DNA of 64,000 nt from Molanna angustata (taxonomy: Eukaryota > Arthropoda > Insecta > Trichoptera > Molannidae): positions 11,897,061 to 11,961,060 of the forward strand of contig OY754990.1 of NCBI GenBank assembly GCA_963576475.1, given 5' to 3'. Shown piece by piece: positions 1 to 12,904 of this stretch. The notes beneath the pieces were generated by a model. It ran no database searches. It worked only from the letters and a program-made list of their open reading frames with translations, and had not been told where the DNA came from. Position 1 is the first letter of the stretch. Each line of letters opens with the position of its first letter. Both the position numbers and the translations under genes were made by a program.

Positions 1-66
1 TCACGAACGCATTTTGGAATGATGGCAAGCCATTTGGAAGGATGGCACGATCGTGAATGAGGGCCT

Positions 67-528
67 TAACTAAATACTTAATACTACGCCAAACTTAAGG
101 TTGATGGCTTAGCATTGCACATTATTGTATAGAAAGAAAAAAGATAGATAGTTTTCTATGGGTTTAGACTGACGTTTAAAATATTTTTTTTATCATAACA
201 ACTTAAACACATGTAACCAAGATCACACTGACAGTTCGATGTCGCGATTTTACTGAATTTCCAGTGAATTTTCGGCATCTTGTATGGATCGCTGAATACT
301 CTGTTTGGTATTTGATTTGACAAAATTACCAAATACATATTCAACGAAGCCGATAAAATCATTATCCACCGAAAAAATCTCGTATTTTAGTATTAAACCA
401 CTCGTAAGGTTCCTCGCTATCAACTTTACTTTTTGACAAATCGCAAATGTTAGTTTACGCCAACGCGCATGCGCTAAGTATGCAATTCTCATACAAAAAC
501 TTGGTAGCATCCTCCAGTTAGGAAGCCA
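67..528 (-). mobile_element. MITE-like element I, copy 1
   Basis: This segment matches 24109-24524 in inverted orientation over its whole length, from the taactaaatact end to the ctccagttaggaagc end. Two ORFs in it are not genes. No transposase remnant is visible. The class is not known. Confidence 0.7.
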
Positions 529-627
529 CGTGATCTCCTAACTAAATCAAGCGACTGTGCAATGGACCTAATAGTGTTGTCCGACGACTAGCCGCTCCTG
601 AGATGAATAGAACTTTAGCCTGTCGCT

Positions 628-810
628 ATTTTTTTTTTTTTTTAAATGAATATGTCCTTGTTAAACAAGTACATATACATCTTCATACGTTCCCTAAAAT
701 AAGCAAATAAATGCTTGTGCTATAGGTGAACGAAATCGGTCGAGGCAGGATTCGAACTCGCGACCACTGGATTACTAGGCCAGCTCGCTAACCGCTCTGC
801 CATCGACCCA
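628..810 (-). mobile_element. tRNA-derived SINE, family A
   Basis: On the minus strand it starts gggtcgatggcagagcggtt and carries gcgagttcgaatcctgcctc, the A-box and B-box of a tRNA-like pol III promoter. A tail follows with caagcatttatgc and ttgtttaacaagg and ends in an A/T run. The same unit recurs eight more times in the window, so it is a SINE and not a tRNA gene. Confidence 0.85.
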
Positions 811-1566
811 TCTATATATATTGAAGTTATAATTTTCCCCAAACATCTTGAACGAGCTTCCGGTTGTGCAGAGCGCAAATTTGTGTATTTTTGTTTCGTT
901 GGTTTACGTGCTAATCGCCCCCCCCCCCCTCTTCTCGGCTAAAAGTTAAAGATGTTTGGCTACAACTATAGTACCTACAACAAAACGCCTTATCTGGACA
1001 GGATCTAAAACAGCGTAAATCGAGGTAGAACTGATGCAGCTGCACGTCTCCCGGTTCGGAGAGTAATTAAAGATGGTACGAAAAATCCGTGTGTGTATAT
1101 ATAAATATTAATATTTAATGGGATCGTGGTTTTGACATTATGACATATTTGCCGACGGATGTTTACTGTATTACTGTATATTATCTCAATACCCGCAGCT
1201 TCGCTTGCTTCAATTACTTGAATGCCGATTATAGTAAATCAATGTGTTGGCGACGCGATTTTATATTATTCAAAATTATATATTTAAAATACGAATATGA
1301 CTAACTGGGAAGCATGTTTCAATGGAATGGACGGATTGATAAGGAGATCGAAAGAAGAGTTATTTTATTTTTTATTTTTATTTTATTTAATTAAGCACAG
1401 ACACAGGCATGAATGCCCAAATATTTCTGCGCATAATAGCTTATATATGGGAAGTACATATCATTATAAGAATTGTTTGTCAGTATATAAATTTCCTACC
1501 TACACTACACTACACTATGCAGTGTACGGAAGGTACAGTGTCTATTTTACATTATGTATATAATGC
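811..1566. other. intergenic, no gene seen
   Basis: AT-rich sequence with a C run near 918-928 and a short cactacacta microsatellite near 1501-1517. No conserved frame is seen. Confidence 0.5.
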
Positions 1567-1735
1567 GATATTTTGAAAGACGGAAATGTCAGAAGCATGA
1601 ACAACAGACGAACATGTATAAGACGATGTATGAATGTTGACGAGGCGATGAATGTGTGTCAAGATAGAAGTAAGTGGCGTTCGGTTCTCTCTGACTATCC
1701 CGTGAGGGACATGGCGCGATGGTATGTATATATTT
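1567..1735 (+). mobile_element. 3' end of a non-LTR retrotransposon with TGTA tail (family P)
   Basis: Shares gacgaacatgtataagacga, gtgtcaagatagaa and gtgagggacatggcg with the larger copies at 26.1 and 44.6 kb, and ends in a tatgtatata tail. Only the extreme 3' end remains. Confidence 0.75.
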
Positions 1736-1742
1736 AAATAAT

Positions 1743-1800
1743 TTAAATGTCATACTTTATAATCTGGTTGCAATAAGCCCGCCAGTGTACAATATGTTTG
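1743..1800 (+). mobile_element. LINE tail fragment
   Basis: Contains caataagcccgccagtgtac, which recurs in inverted form near 6103-6126, the tail of another RT fragment. Confidence 0.45.
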
Positions 1801-2020
1801 TTTATATTATGTACAGAAAGATGAGAATAATGTATGCAGATAGTTAAAGGCTCACCAAACGAAAGAATGTGAGTGACATCACCTGTGCACAAACCAATCG
1901 AAGAACCGAAAGTACCACAGGCGTGGTGAAGGTTCCCTGTGACAGTCACGTGTTACTGTGGCAATGTTGGGTGGGAAACCATCGCCATGATTGACGGGCC
2001 TCCACGTTTGTGATTGGACT

Positions 2021-2235
2021 CTTAGGCCCGAATTATAGGTTCGTTCTCCAGCTTGAGACTGGTCTTGAGAACACGTTCTCAACCAAAATGGTATTAAAGA
2101 TACAAAATTCACTTAGCTTGATCTCAAGTCCGGTCTCGAAATGTATAGAAGAGTTGTGATTGCTTCGAGACAGCTATCCCGCTGTCTTGAGCACGGTCTC
2201 GATGAGAGAAAAGGAGACAGCGCTAAATATGTGAG
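2021..2235 (+). repeat. unclassified ~300-bp interspersed repeat (family R), copy 1
   Basis: Shares a core (gaattatagnttcgttctcc, cttcgagacagctatcccgc and gagacagcgct) with 21120-21460 and 26606-26935. It is rich in gagacc/ggtctc inverted motifs. The 3' part differs from the other copies. Confidence 0.7.
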
Positions 2236-2760
2236 GTTTATGATATACTCAGGTGGAGAAGGGACTGTTATGGTCACGTCAAAAGAATGTACAGCTCCAG
2301 ACTTTCTCATATTGTGCTGTACAATCGTGCCCACTATTGTGCCCACATCGCAGGAGGAGCAGGCCTCTTAAAAGTAGACCTGAAGGTCTACATAAGAGAA
2401 CAAGAAGAATATACTCTAATTTGAATAAACCATTAAAATAACGCGACATTTGACGTTGTGCAGTGTATTGCGTGTCACCTTTTTTCAGACCTTTACAACC
2501 ATTCGTTTGCAATAGTATTATAGCTTCATGGTTTGCAACGATACGTTTTAAAACTGTCACCCGCATTCTCTTATTTGTCGAGCCCTAAATGGGTGTGCGC
2601 GGGCATGTGAAATGATCTCTTACTGTGCGCAAATACTATCTCAGAACAAACATCAATTATCTTTCTGTCTCTCTCTTCTCTCTATGCGAATCAACCAATC
2701 AGTGACCAGCTTTCCTAAATTATTTAAGTGCATATCATGATGACTCCAATTACATTTTTT

Positions 2761-3328
2761 ACTCCTCACTAACCCAAGGGGATATAGTGAGGAGTTATGA
2801 TTTCGAAATTTTTAAGGGTATTTATTTTTGCAGATTATCAACTAGTATCATGCTGAGATTGTATTCTGAAAGTTTCATCACAATGTATCTGTGTGTGTGT
2901 GCTATGTGCTGTGTGCAGTGTGCTATGTACGGCGTGTTCATTTTACTTTATCGATTATAGACTAAAGTACTCATTCGATTCTATTCAAATTTTGCAAATA
3001 TGTATATCTAATACTCGATTAGATCCCATTAGATTTTGAAGGATATCTGAATAGTGCTTCTCAATTTTTTTAACTGTCAAATATTTCAAAGTGACCCCAA
3101 GCTCAGGAAACTTAAAATTTGAAATTTTTATTTTCAAATTCGTAAAAAGGCACATCACTTTCATAAAATGGCATTGAAGAGTTATCAAGTTTTCATAATA
3201 AAATATTTAAATAAAAAATAATTAACAAACTCATTTCATGAAAATGTTGGAAATTTTCCATACAAAATTTGAATACTTTATAGAATGACTTGTTAGTGAG
3301 TAGTTTAGCGTTGGCCACAACCCACTCG
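2761..3328. mobile_element. non-autonomous element F, copy 1
   Basis: Full-length copy, about 570 bp. One end is the hairpin actcctcacta...tagtgaggagt. The other end is gttggccacaacccactcg. Other copies are at 8953, 20491 (inverted) and 41152. No coding capacity. Confidence 0.8.
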
Positions 3329-3587
3329 TTTTAATCTGTGTACAATAGTTAAGTTTGTATTGTTTAGATAGTTTTTAAAAATGCAAATTGTTACAACCTA
3401 TATGTCTCCTGTAAAATATTATAATTATATGTACACTGCTAGCCCTAGAACAGGTATACCTAGTTGGGCAGCACTTATCTATTTTTAATGAAGATTATTT
3501 AAATGGTGCGATAAAGAAATAAATAAATATAATAAAATAAATTTGGTTACATATTTTATTTTGAAAAGTAAAAAATACCTACATACA

Positions 3588-3848
3588 CCATCACGGCATA
3601 TGCCACAATGTGGGGTAACTAGCGACGGGTGTGAATAAAAATTTATAAGGAAGCATGACACGTGCGTGCACGCCCACACACTAGTCTCGTCTTATCTAAA
3701 ACGGCACTACATTCATGTGTGATGTGTGATGGAGAACCTCATTGCTGAACTATGTTTTATGTCACTGTTGCCTGTTGTATTTTCCATTACCTGACTCTTA
3801 CCATGATAATAGAAAAGATTGGAAGCACTATTCTGAGCCGATGCCAAA
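3588..3848 (+). mobile_element. ~280-bp interspersed repeat E, copy 1
   Basis: Runs from accatcacggcatatgccac to ctattctgagccgatgcc. The same layout recurs at 9581, 22795, 29314, 47611 and 61119. It is non-coding and of unknown class. Confidence 0.75.
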
Positions 3849-4740
3849 AAAGTACCTATGGAATAAATATGCATCGAGTTCCTGTCCCAAGCACAAGTTT
3901 TTAAACTTTATTGGGACAGTGCCTATTTGAAAAAAAACTGTAATAATTTAAATTTTTATATATGTGTCTGTTTATACTATGTATACTTAATAAATAAAAA
4001 AAATCAAGTTTCCTGCTTTATCTCGACGGAGGTATATACATACCATCACGCCGTGTCCCTAATTGGGTAGGCAGAGAACAGACGCCATATTTTTTTTTCA
4101 TCTTGTTTGCATGTTGTTCAAGTTTCGTACATATTCCTCTTTCTTGTCATCCTTTATTTGAGCGGCCCCGACCCCTCCCTCGTACAAGACCTCGAAGGAG
4201 GTCTTAAATTCAATCTCAATTTGATACGAATCGGCACTGAGACATGCTTGTTGTCGATGACAGTTCATTCAATAACATAATTTCCTGTGTCTGTTTGTAT
4301 GTAAGTTTTTCCGCGTCAATAATAAAAATATTCTTTTTCACATCACTAAAATATGCACAAAAATATATTAAAAATATTTAAATCGTCGTAGAATGTCGAG
4401 GGTCACCAATTATAGGAATGGATGCTATTGTGGTTGTTATTTAATTAAAAATATAATATATCGGAAAGTTGCGATTTTAAGTGTGCGTTCAAATTACTTC
4501 CCAATAACATACATCACTAATATATACATATTTTTATTTTATTACATACGCAGTTGCGTCAGCCACCAAGACTCAGATTCACCGTGGTATTCGATAGGAG
4601 TAAAAAATGAGAATTGTGTTTTCGAAACATGAAGAATCATGAGACATTCCCAAAAGATCCACAACATTTAACATAGCTACAATAAGTATAGGTACGTAAT
4701 AGTTTCCTCTACAACAGCAGATCAGATATATTCGGAAAGT
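3849..4740. other. intergenic, no gene seen
   Basis: AT-rich. Holds a short minus-strand family P tail at 4028-4096 (ccatcacgccgtgtccctaa). Nothing else is recognisable. Confidence 0.5.
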
Positions 4741-5585
4741 TCTCACCTTGTAGCCATTTTTTCATCTCTTTCCTAAAGGTATAAGGTTTATTTGCTTTCT
4801 ATATTTAGATTCGTTGGTAGAGTATTAAATGTTCTTGGTGCTACGAATGAAGCATGTCTATGTGCAATTCTATGTCTCCGCATGGGTAGGCACTATAAAA
4901 TATCCTCTCGTTCGTGCTCTCCTACTAATATAAGTGTTTGCTTCAAAGTAGTCTGGGTGTTTGTGAATAAATCTTAAGCATTGTTCAATAAATAATTTGT
5001 TTATCGGTAATAGCTTGCTTTCAGAAAACAACAATTGTGTAGGAAATCTTCTTGGCTTTTTTTCCATAATCTTTATCACAAGTTTCTGTAACGTTTCAAG
5101 TTATTGCAAGTGCACATCATATGCTCCTCCCCAACCAATGAGTCCGTATGTCAATATGGACTGTACCAATGCAAAATAAACCATCCTACACACAGACCCA
5201 TTTCTTAGAGTGTTTAGTCTTTTAAAAACATAAAGAAGTTGCCTCACCCTAATTTTGACATGTTCTATGTGGCTTGTTCACCTCAATTGTCCATCTATGT
5301 GTAATCCTAGGTACTTTGTACTGTAAACACAACCGATTAATGGGCAGTCAGCACAATCATCGATACATTCCTCCTTATGTGATCTTACACAAACTGGGTA
5401 TTGTGTGGTCGTTTTGTTGATTGTGAAGGGTAAAATGAAGGTCTTTTCTGTATTTAAGCTCAACAGACTTTTCAGGAACCATTTTCCAACAAGTTTTAGG
5501 CAATCGTTCGCCTTTCTATTGACCTCATTCCATGTCTCTGCTGTCACCGTTATAGTTGTATCGTCGGCATAAGATATAAATTGAT
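4741..5585 (-). pseudogene. non-LTR retrotransposon RT fragment with YADD box
   Basis: On the minus strand, 5585 to about 5540 reads ISYADDTTITVTAETWNE, the catalytic YADD motif of reverse transcriptase. It continues SLLSLNTEKTFILPF and STKYLGLHIDGQL, then after frame breaks KLLPINKLFIEQCLRFIHKH, which resembles the thumb region of the element at 21.5 kb. The 5' half is missing and the frames are interrupted, so it is dead. Confidence 0.8.
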
Positions 5586-6225
5586 AAAAAAATAATACAA
5601 AGAGAAAAAAAAATGAAAAGAGAGTTAAAAAAAAATAATAAAAATAACGCTGATTATAGCAATAAGGAAAAGGAGGTTACGGAAGGATATAGAAGGAATT
5701 TAGGAACTATTTGACAAATAAAGTTTTTATATATCATTAAATTCCGTCATTTTTGACGGGTTGTTATTAGTATATATATATATATATTACAAACTGGATG
5801 TTATTACGGGTAAGTAAGTGTATATAATAATATATGACGAACACGTGGTAGATCAAAGAGAAGTTGAAAAATAACTCGCACCGGACGCCGCCCGGTACAC
5901 ACTCCAGGTGTTGAAAGTATATTAAACAGCAACAGCGACTTATAGTAGGTATTATTTGTTTATATGCTTACAATTTATAATGCGCAGGCGCAGTGACCCC
6001 GTCAAACAAACATACATTTAGGCAGCGTGTTTTTTACATCCATTTTCTTTAACTTCACTTATTTTTTTTATTTATTTGAATCTTCTTGTACATATAATTA
6101 GTACACTGGCGGGCTTATTGCCTAATGGCAATTTCTTCCAACCAACCAGAGTAAATGTTAAATATACAAAACAATATGTACTATGGCAATAAGTTAATCA
6201 CATTACAAAATAAATAAGGCTAGGG
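5586..6225. other. AT-rich intergenic stretch
   Basis: Contains A-rich runs and a (TA)n tract near 5769-5787. Near 6103-6165 it holds a LINE tail fragment (actggcgggcttattgccta). No gene is seen. Confidence 0.5.
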
Positions 6226-6526
6226 ATATTCTTACGACTCAACCATAGATAAATTTTTATCATTCTTTCCATACCCATAGAAAGCGCAGATAAATCAAGT
6301 TATAAAAATATTTACCTTTGTTATAATAGTAGATCTCGATGAAAAAAATGATTTATAAAATTAAGTAAATGTAATAAGATGCCAATATTATTTATTTTTT
6401 CTTCAAGTTGGTTTCCATGATGCATTTATGACCATTGAAAAAATGACAAAGGTAAATATTTTTGTAACTTGATTTATCTGCGCTTTCTATGGTTATAAAT
6501 GACCTAAAATCTGTCGTAAGAATAGT
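6226..6526. mobile_element. foldback MITE, ~300 bp
   Basis: The left arm 6275-6321 (ccatagaaagcgcagataaa onward) is a near-perfect inverted copy of 6446-6492. Outside the arms, attcttacgac and gtcgtaagaat extend the inverted pair. The centre has no coding sequence. Confidence 0.8.
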
Positions 6527-6716
6527 CACTTTTTGGCGAGAAAAGTATTTCCCGCCAATTCCAGTCGTAAGAATAGTGGTACCGAATAAATAAAGATATC
6601 AGAAGAAAAGTAAAAAAAAAACAAACAAAGAAGATAGCGTATAAGCACAATTCAAAGCAAACTAAAATGATAGGAAAACTAAAGGATAAGGAAAGGAAGA
6701 GGAGAGGAAGATGTAA

Positions 6717-6960
6717 TCAGGTATTGTCAGATAAATATTTTTGCTTTAGCCTTTTCTTGAATATGTTTAGTGAGATAGACGACGTAATATCAGGACTTAG
6801 GCTATTCCATAGTCTAGCTGAATGTACTTCTAATTCAGAACTATGAATAGGAATAGATAGTAAAGCACGTTCAGCAGATCGAAGTGGACGCCCATGACTT
6901 GAAAGATAAGTGAATTTATCTTTGAGAAGGTAAATTTGAATTAAAAAGGACATTGTATAG
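6717..6960 (-). pseudogene. C-terminal end of a non-LTR retrotransposon ORF
   Basis: The minus strand reads SSHGRPLRSAERALLSIPIH, then VHSARLWNSLSPDI and FKKRLKQKYL. The (A/S)-x-R-L-W-N-x-L motif is typical of the extreme C-terminus of many LINE reverse transcriptases. A related end lies at 13141-13350. Confidence 0.7.
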
Positions 6961-6989
6961 TAATGACAAGATATGTATATTACGTCGTT

Positions 6990-7200
6990 GTCGTATCTTG
7001 GGCCGATGAAGAAGATACGACACTTCTGTGCGGGCGTCCTGGGTTCTATCCCCAGCAGAGGAGAAATTTATTTAAATTTATTTCTCACGCTAATATTGCC
7101 TCAATTGGGCTGGAAACACTGGTCAGTTGGAAGAAATTGCCACACGGCAATAAACTCGCCACTAGCGCAGAGTGCGAGGTAGTGTTTATTATTTTTATTA
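6990..7200 (+). mobile_element. tRNA-derived SINE, family D, copy 1
   Basis: Contains gtcctgggttctatccccag (B-box-like) followed by gcagaggagaaatttattt, ggaaacactgg and gccacacggcaataaactcg, matching the minus-strand copy at 40624-40820. The tRNA-like head is degraded. Confidence 0.7.
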
Positions 7201-7379
7201 TTGTCCCTCTATACTGGAATTTCGCAATCGATTTTTAACTAACCTCCCGACCAGTTAGTGCACTGAAACTTTCGGAAATTGTGTATTCCCGATGACACTG
7301 CATGTTATATCTGTGTCCAGCATGTTTCATATGATATTTTGATGAAATTGAACGATTTTGAAATTCACAGAAAGTAAAT

Positions 7380-7548
7380 AAAGCTAGGCAGAGCGGTTAG
7401 CGCATTGGGTTAGTAATCCAGTGGTCGCGAGTTTGAATCCTGCCTCGACCGATTTCGTTCACCTGTAGCACAAGCATTTATTTGCTTATTTTAGGTAACT
7501 TAGGAAGATGTAGGTATATGTACTTGTTTAACTTGTTTTTTTAATAGA
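7380..7548 (+). mobile_element. tRNA-derived SINE, family A
   Basis: Contains ggcagagcggttagcgcatt and ggtcgcgagtttgaatcctg, then the usual tail ending near ttgtttaactt. Confidence 0.8.
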
Positions 7549-7559
7549 ATTATATAAAA

Positions 7560-7725
7560 AAATATTTTTATTGACAAACATTTTTTCAACATCTCAATAG
7601 AGACGAAGTTGGGATATTGTAGAAGAACTAGGAACTCGAGACACCTACAGGGCTTACGACCTGTCAGCGGCTGGTTTACGTGATCACTTTATGCGCTTGA
7701 GCAACGTTCACCAGTGAAAATTCTA
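7560..7725 (+). repeat. interspersed repeat J, copy 1
   Basis: Holds caatagagacgaagttggga, cagggcttacgacctgtcag and gcgcttgagcaacgttcacc. Related pieces occur at 17160-17245, 43900-43985 (inverted), 54880-54965 and 60190-60400. Confidence 0.65.
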
Positions 7726-7787
7726 TACCTATATTTAAATAGTGTGTAACATTTCACCTGAAAAAAATATTATTTATTTTTTTATTC

Positions 7788-8735
7788 ATGAGTGGGTTGT
7801 GGCCAACACTAAACTCTCCACGCCATAGTTAAGCGTTAATTTTTTCTCCTTGAAAGGTTGACAATCTCTAAATGCATTTTTATGAAGTACATTTCTATTA
7901 GATTCTTAAACAAATATAAGATTCCCAGAGGACAAAAGTTTTCACAATACACCATACACACAAAAACATTGTCACGAAACTCATATTATGCACTTTCTAC
8001 ATGATACCTGTTGAGAAATTTCAAGTAAAATTGCATTACTAGCAAGATGAGCATGTATGAGACAGTGTATCAATGTTGATGAGGCGATGTATGTGTCAAG
8101 ATAGAAGAATGTGGTGTTAGGTTCTCACTGCCTACCCCTTGAGGAAGATAGAAGTGGAGAGTAATACAATACACTTGTCTATAGAGACACATACAATATC
8201 AATATGAAGTTGATCACTCAATTTTCCCATACAGAAGCTATTTTACTTCTGTTATATACATTTTTCATACAAATATGAAATTTATTTCACATTGATATGG
8301 CAAACCATAGATTTTTTCTTTAAATTTCGACAATCCTTGAATGCATTTTTGATGAGTGTATTTTTATTGTATCAAAATTTCAAACAGTATAAAAATACCT
8401 CGATTTTCCAGACCGTGAGAGCATTTTGAAAATTTGAACAAATGAAATCATAGAGAAGAAATTAACGGATATCTATGGAAAACTAATCAGCTCTAGGTCT
8501 ATGCACTTTACACAAATTATGATGTTAATATGAAGTCAATCGGACTTATAGTTTGGGCTGTAGAGAGTACACAAAAAGGATAATCCGTACGTCGTACGCC
8601 ATATATACAAACACATCACGACGAAACTCACAGTGTGCGCTCTCTACATGATACCCGTTGAGAAAATAATAAAAAAATACGCTTAAAAATTGTAAAATCA
8701 TGACTCTCCACTATTCCATAGTGTGGAGAGTAAAA
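7788..8735 (+). mobile_element. non-autonomous element G, copy 1 (interrupted)
   Basis: Begins gtgggttgtggccaacacta and ends with the hairpin actctccac...gtggagagt at 8693-8730. The better copy is 31468-32060. A family P retrotransposon tail lies inside at 8045-8150, and parts of the element appear duplicated. Confidence 0.65.
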
Positions 8736-8749
8736 ACGAAAATTAATAT

Positions 8750-8856
8750 CTCCTTGTATCAAGTACATACACATCGTCGTACATTCCCTAAACTATGCAT
8801 AAATGCTTGTGCTATAGGTGAACGAAATCGGTCGTGACAGGATTCGAACACGTTGA
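8750..8856 (-). mobile_element. tRNA-derived SINE, family A, truncated
   Basis: Minus-strand tail and B-box region only (gaacgaaatcggtcgtgaca and ggattcgaac). The A-box end is missing. Confidence 0.7.
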
Positions 8857-8952
8857 CTGTGAACTAAATTGAGTTATTTAATGTATACTAGTGAAAAATC
8901 GATTGCAATTTTAATATGTGAAGAAAACTTTGAAAAGGGTGCCCTATTTTTA

Positions 8953-9500
8953 ATCCTCACAAACCCAAGGGGATATAGTGGGAAGTTATGATTTCGTAAT
9001 TTTTATGGTTAATTTTTTATTGCAGATTATCAACTAGTATCATGCTGAGATTGTATTTTAAAAGTTTCATCACAATGTATCTGCGTGTGTGCTATGTACG
9101 GCGTGTTTATTCTACTTTATCGATTATAGACTAAAGCACTCATTCGATTCTTTTCAAATTTTGCATACATGTATATCTGATACTCGCTTAGACCCCATTA
9201 GATTTTGAAGGATATGCGAAAAGTGCTTCTCATTTTTTTTAACTGCCAAATATTTCAAAGTGACCCCAAGCTCAGGAAACTTAAAATCTGATATTTTTAT
9301 TTTCAAATTGGTAAAAAGTAACACCACTTTCATAAAATGGCGTTGAAGCATAATCAAGTTTTCATAATAAAATATTTAAATAAAAAAAATAATTAAACAA
9401 ACTCATTTAATGAAAATGCTGAATATTTTCTAAACAAAATTTGAAAACTTTATAGAATTTCTTGTAAGTGAAGAGTTTAGCGTTGGCCACAACCCACTAG
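8953..9500. mobile_element. non-autonomous element F, copy 2
   Basis: Same order as copy 1, from atcctcacaaacccaagggg to gcgttggccacaacccacta, with small internal changes. Confidence 0.8.
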
Positions 9501-9580
9501 TTTTTTTTTTTTTTTTAATTTCATTACCGTCCTACTTGACTCTGTTGAGTTTGCAGTGTAAATGCATACATACATACATA

Positions 9581-9858
9581 CCATCACGGCATATCCCACA
9601 AAGTGGGGTAACCAGCGAAAGGTGTGCGGGTGTGATTGCCTTATAAAAGGGAGCACAACACATCTGTGTATACCCACACACCAGTCTCGTCTCACCTAAA
9701 AGGCACTACATTCAGAATGAGTGGTGAACCTCATTGCTGAACTATGTGAGATGTTATTGTTGCCTGTTGTATTTTCGATTACCCGGCTCTTACGGGACAC
9801 TCGAAAACAATAATAGAAAAGAGTGGAAGCACTATTCTAAGCCGGTGCCTCACAGCTA
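9581..9858 (+). mobile_element. repeat E, copy 2
   Basis: Runs from ccatcacggcatatcccaca to ctaagccggtgcctcacagc. It is preceded by a (catacata)n run. Confidence 0.75.
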
Positions 9859-9970
9859 AAATATTCGTTTAATTCTATGGCACGGAAACTATTATGTACC
9901 TGGAATGGACCCAAGATGCAAATATGTAAATAGCGACCTTCGTTCCTTCCGGAGAGATCACTCCTATCTA

Positions 9971-11200
9971 TGTATATAAAAATAGATGTTGGTTGTTTTG
10001 TTTGTATGTATGTAGAAGATACCGTCCATCCGATTGCGATGAAACTTTGGGTATTTGTTCAGCGCATACCGCTGAAGGTTGTTGTATTATAATTTATTTA
10101 TTTATTTGTTCGATATCTCACACATTTTTTTTAAAAGATGTGTTTGTTATCGAAATTAATCTTTGGGGAATTGTTCAGCGCGTACATAAGAAGGTTTTAG
10201 TATTTTTTTATATTAAATAAAACAAATTATATATTAAAATTAATTGAATTTGTACACTGCGTTTTTTCTTCCCTTTCTTATTACAATACATACTTTAGAC
10301 AATTCGATATACTAAATAAATCACAAGCAGATTTCAAATCATACATTTTACAATTATTCAATAAATAGTACCTATATCTAAATTTATTACCTACTTTCAT
10401 CATATGTATGTCAAGATAGAATAGTGTGGCGTTCTGTTCTCTCTGCCTACCCCGCGAGGGACATGGCGTGATGGTATGTATGTATGTATGTATGTACTTT
10501 CATCATAATTTGTCTCGCTCACACAATATACTTACACTTTCACCCTTTAATTTTAATTTATTATTATTTTTTCTGTAACAATTTATTATAATTTTTTTTC
10601 ACCCTAAATTTTTTTACTATTTTTTTCTGTAAAAATATGATTAAATATACATTACTATATGTGAAAACATTTAATTGAGATGCAATGTATCATCCATATT
10701 TATTATAACTGTTGTATATTCTTTTATCATTGTATCTTGTTTGTTTTCCGAAATAAATAAAATTAAAAAAATAAAAAAAGCATAAAATGCTTGTGCTGAG
10801 ATAATTGCTATTTATTTATTTGATATATCCCACAAAAATTTACGAAAAATGATCTATTTGGAATTGTAATTAATTTTTAGATTTTTATCAGCACATAACA
10901 GAAAAGTAAATAAATAAGTCAATAATACATAAAAAAACAAGTAAATAAATAAAAAACATGAATAAATAAATACTTAATCTATATCTATAGGTATATGTAT
11001 ACAAAAATGGACGGAAGGGACTGATTAGGGAAGGAATGGACTATAGGATCGGTAGGGAATGAAAATATGAAATTATAATTCGGGATTTTAGATAAGGATC
11101 TTAAAAGAAATAAAAAATACAGCATCGAGCTTTTGATCAACCATTTTTATATATTAAGATGTAAATAATTATACAGACAGGACAACGTCTGCCGGGTTTT
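9971..11200 (+). mobile_element. Helitron-like element, probable
   Basis: The 5' end tctatgtatataaaaataga and the following gatgaaactttgggtattt match the sequence at 16928. The 3' end near 11176-11200 contains caacgtctgccgggtttta, a sequence type known from insect Helitron 3' termini. Between them lie an AT-rich filler and a family P tail at 10398-10497. No Rep/helicase sequence is visible, so it is non-autonomous or composite. Confidence 0.5.
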
Positions 11201-11349
11201 AGTAGTTTTAATATTGATACATACATGCGGAGACTTTGAACCCACTCGAGACCTTCGACTAATATTATTGAACGCTTTACGTATCAGATATGTCATACTG
11301 TTAGCTCGCTTTACTATACAGATCTTTAGACACTGTAATACCCAGATCC

Positions 11350-12420
11350 CTTTGGCTATTCACTGATCTGAGAATGGTTCCCTCCAATATGTATTGCAGC
11401 TTGGGCCAATATGGAGAGCTACACATTTATCAGCATTGAGCTTTATCAACCATTTCTTCGTCCAGGACAACATTTTCTCGAGATCTTCCTGCAGCTGATA
11501 TGAGTGAGTAAGAGGATTTCCAAAGAACTTGGTGTCGTCCGCAAATAGTTCCGAGTGGCACTTGGTGTCTATTGTGAGATCCGATATATACAGAATGAAG
11601 AGTAAAGGTCCCAACACTGATCCCTGCGGAACAGAGCTCACAACCGGTCTCTCAAAAGACAGCTTATCTCCCACTCTCACCTGGAAATGTCTATCCGTCA
11701 GAAAATCCTCAATCCACCTAAGCAGCTTGCCACTTATACCAAGATGGGGTCCAATTTCAAGAGCAATCTTTTTATCAGAACAGTATCAAATGCCTTCTGA
11801 AAATCCAAATATATAACATCGACAGGTTCATGCTGGTCGAAGCTCATGGTCCACCGATGTAAGCATAATAGCAAGTTAGACACAACAGATCTGCCCGGCA
11901 TAAATCCGTGCTGTTCTGCTCCAAAAATATTGTTCTCTCTGACGAAGGCCCGCATCTGATCAACAATAATCCTCACACTTAAACACTTGTTAAACTGAAA
12001 GGACGGTAATTGCTCGGATCCAGTTTGTTTCCCTTCTTGTAGATTGGTGTGATAGTTGCTCTCTTCCATTCCGTAGGGAGCCTTCCGGTGTTATGAGTTT
12101 CTCGTCAAGTGCGTGATAGGTCCATACAGGGACTCGGCACATCTCTTTAAGACAATTGGACGAACGTTGTCTGGTCCCATGGATGAGTGCTCGTCGAGGT
12201 TATACAGCACTTTTTTAGAGTTCTTCGGAGAAATTAATGTCGCACAGTGTGTTATTAACTCTTTGAATTCCTTCAACATCTGGGAGTGGACCATCTGGTT
12301 CTCTAATAAACGCCTTCTGAAACTGATCTGCAAATATATTTGCCATCTCTTCACGAATTGATGTTGTTCCTCCCCCTCAACATTCAACACGGGAGGAACA
12401 TCCACCCTCGAGGACAGTTT
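11350..12420 (-). pseudogene. non-LTR retrotransposon reverse transcriptase, broken
   Basis: Read on the minus strand the order is correct for a LINE RT: MGPDNVRPIVLKRCAESLYG, FGAEQHGFMPGRSVVSNLLL, DVIYLDFQKAFDTV, SVPQGSVLGPLLFILYISDL and FADDTKFFG, then LNADKC. Several frame changes separate these blocks. F-A-D-D is the catalytic box. Endonuclease and gag-like parts are absent. Confidence 0.9.
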
Positions 12421-12904
12421 GCTATAGCTTTCAATTTGATATGTGAGTAGGTTCTTATGAGGAGTGGAAAGTCAGTTTTAAAGAGGTTAAATATTTTAGG
12501 ACCTTTGTAGGTACTTGGCATATTCAATACAACAATGCACGTATTACGCCTATACGAAATATAATATTCTCATTTTCCACTGGACCATTCTGTCTGTTTT
12601 TATTCAGATTTTCTTTTTTTATTATCACCATTGTTCAGCATTTGTATCGATATTCATTCCCTTTCATGACACGCCGGCCGTATGCAGCTGCATACATATT
12701 ATCTCGTTGACGGCATGTCCACGTAATCGTTGTCCGTGTCCCGACTATTCAAACCAATTCAAACCATAGCGTAATATTAAAAAATTACACTATGGGTTGA
12801 CGTTTTTAGACTGGCGTCTGGCGACAGATGAATCAAGGGTAAATTTTACAGGATGCAATAAAATACGACAGTGAAACAACAGTATGATGTGTACGTAAAT
12901 CCCA
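12421..12904. other. intergenic, no gene seen
   Basis: AT-rich with a short GC-richer patch near 12670-12730. No conserved frame or splice-linked exon was recognised. A first otk exon here could not be demonstrated. Confidence 0.4.
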